Source of the DNA: Lutibacter sp.
GTDB taxonomy: Bacteria > Bacteroidota > Bacteroidia > Flavobacteriales > Flavobacteriaceae
Assembly (NCBI GenBank): GCA_004195315.1
Contig: SDWL01000141.1
Location: forward strand, 1 to 5,827
DNA length: 5,827 nt
Direction of reading: 5' to 3'
How positions within the stretch are numbered: position 1 is the first letter of the stretch; each line of letters opens with the position of its first letter. The notes below the pieces were generated by a model. The model was given only the letters and a program-made list of their open reading frames with translations. It ran no database searches and had not been told where the DNA came from. The position numbers and the translations under genes were made by a program. This document shows positions 4,679 through 5,827 of this stretch, in pieces.

Positions 4679-5827
4679 TTATTTAAACCTTCTTTTAGTA
4701 GATTTCGATACTACCAATTTTGACATTACTTCTTGATTAGTACTTAATCTAATAATCAATGATTGATCTGCAACTCTAGACATATCAATTTGTTTAGTGC
4801 TAATTTTTCCTTTAATGTAGTTCTTATCTAATTCAGAAATAATTAACATTCCTTTTGTATCAAAAATTTGAATTTTAACATCTGTATCATATTCATATTT
4901 GTATTCAACATTTAGTATTTCATTAAATGGAACTGGATACGCTATGAAATCTGCATTCTTATCAGAATTAGCTTGTTCATCATCATTGATACAGTTTTCT
5001 AATGTTAGATTTATAGTATCAAATGTTTTTCCATCATCTGGACTAGAACTATCACTACAGCTACAAACTTTTTCACAAGTTACTGCATGTGCAATCACAT
5101 AAATATTATCATCAAAATCACCAATATCAAAAGTAACAGATATTCCATTTGAGTAATCCAGTTGTCCTGAATTAAATGTAAATTGACCTGGAGCAACTGT
5201 CTCTTTTCCTTTTTTATTAGTTGGATATGGATTACATCCAACATATACATGTGCTTCACTCATTACATAATTAGCTAATAATACATAAGTTACTACTACT
5301 TCATTTCCAGAATAGTTTACAGTTACTTCTCCAACATGAACACCCTTAGAAATATTACATTGCGCTGCACCGGCATATAGAGGCAGGTTATAAGAACCTT
5401 CTTCTGTAATTTTATTAGTCCATCCCCAACGCTTAAATCCTCCATCATCAAAACAAACTTCATTTCCATTTTCTAATTTAGCAAATGCCGTTTCACAGTT
5501 TTCAATTATTTCAGTTTCTCTTGTTACAGTAATAATTTCTGTTGTAGTATTATTACAATCATCAGTTACCTCAAAAGTATATTCTCTAGTTTGAGAACAT
5601 TCATCAATAATATTAATGTCTCCAACTGTCGCCTCAACGATACCTCCATCTGAACAGTTGTCCGTCCAGTCTCTAACTAATGTTTCAGGGAAGTCAAATT
5701 CACAGATTGTGTAGTCTTCAACGTCTTGAATCACTGGTACATCAAGATCATCTATCCAAGTAAAGGTAACCATGACTTGTTCTGAAGTATGACATTCGTT
5801 AGAATAAGTAGCGGTCCAAGTTTGTGT
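4679..5827 (-). CDS. C-terminal part of a large T9SS-exported surface repeat protein (5' end missing)
   Basis: The frame is open from the right edge of the window; 382 residues are visible and the true start lies outside. The Met at 5773 is internal: TWTATYSNECHTSEQV precedes it without a break and has the look of an Ig-like/HYR-like repeat (compare TWTATDACGN in flavobacterial adhesins). A second repeat-like unit follows with DNCSDGG and YTFEVTDDCNNTT (visible residues about 56-97). Residues 111-251 form a separate domain: CETAFA, GGFKRWGWTN (129-138), LYAGAAQCNISKG, HVYVGCNPYP, TVAPGQF and IYVIAHAVTC, with several Cys likely paired outside the cell. A Ser/Asp-rich linker (CSCSDSSSPDDG) leads to a T9SS type A sorting domain at about 296-382 (AYPVPFNEILNVEY, VKIQIFDTKGMLI), in which PVP replaces the commoner PNP. 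It is thus secreted or surface-anchored by T9SS; adhesion is a guess from the architecture. A strong terminator follows the stop. Confidence 0.88.
   Translation of the reverse strand, partial: TQTWTATYSNECHTSEQVMVTFTWIDDLDVPVIQDVEDYTICEFDFPETLVRDWTDNCSDGGIVEATVGDINIIDECSQTREYTFEVTDDCNNTTTEIITVTRETEIIENCETAFAKLENGNEVCFDDGGFKRWGWTNKITEEGSYNLPLYAGAAQCNISKGVHVGEVTVNYSGNEVVVTYVLLANYVMSEAHVYVGCNPYPTNKKGKETVAPGQFTFNSGQLDYSNGISVTFDIGDFDDNIYVIAHAVTCEKVCSCSDSSSPDDGKTFDTINLTLENCINDDEQANSDKNADFIAYPVPFNEILNVEYKYEYDTDVKIQIFDTKGMLIISELDKNYIKGKISTKQIDMSRVADQSLIIRLSTNQEVMSKLVVSKSTKRRFK

Noticed and set aside
4899..5102. A 67-codon plus-strand open frame
   Set aside because: It is antisense to the surface-protein gene and shows no domain or promoter of its own.

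Overview
The window is AT-rich DNA from a member of the Bacteroidota, most likely a flavobacterium. Three independent signs support this. Two proteins end in a type IX secretion (T9SS) type A C-terminal sorting domain. Promoter boxes of the Bacteroidota form TAnnTTTG lie before two genes. The genes lack Shine-Dalgarno sequences. The first 19 bases are not genomic: they are exactly the Tn5 mosaic end used in Nextera-type sequencing libraries, so the left edge is an untrimmed contig end.

Layout. The plus strand (20-1691) holds the possible last 14 codons of an unknown gene, a half-length TauE/SafE-family membrane protein (70-453), a sterol desaturase/fatty acid hydroxylase superfamily membrane enzyme (498-1412) and a one-domain DUF1456 (YehS-like) protein (1425-1691). 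The minus strand (4255-1675) holds a likely two-gene operon: a secreted S8 subtilisin-like protease with a T9SS sorting domain, then, after one base, an FMN-dependent nitronate monooxygenase/FabK-like enzyme. This operon converges on the DUF1456 gene. The last 17 bases of the two genes overlap, inside a perfect 10-bp inverted repeat that could terminate both transcripts.

A gap of 423 bases (4256-4678) follows. It holds a candidate promoter for the protease operon, an imperfect hairpin, a possible coding remnant and a strong intrinsic terminator. The terminator belongs to the last gene (5827-4679, minus), the C-terminal 382 residues of a large secreted or surface protein that runs off the right edge. 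That part has Ig-like/HYR-like repeat material, a conserved Cys-rich domain with the signature RWGWTN...YAGAAQC, and a T9SS sorting domain.

The genes do not form one pathway. This reads as ordinary flavobacterial chromosome: envelope and lipid functions, a cell-surface protease and a surface repeat protein. I see no mobile element, CRISPR array, RNA gene or defence system. The points most worth following are the shared overlapping terminator, the unnamed domain in the surface protein, the half-size transporter and the adapter at base 1.
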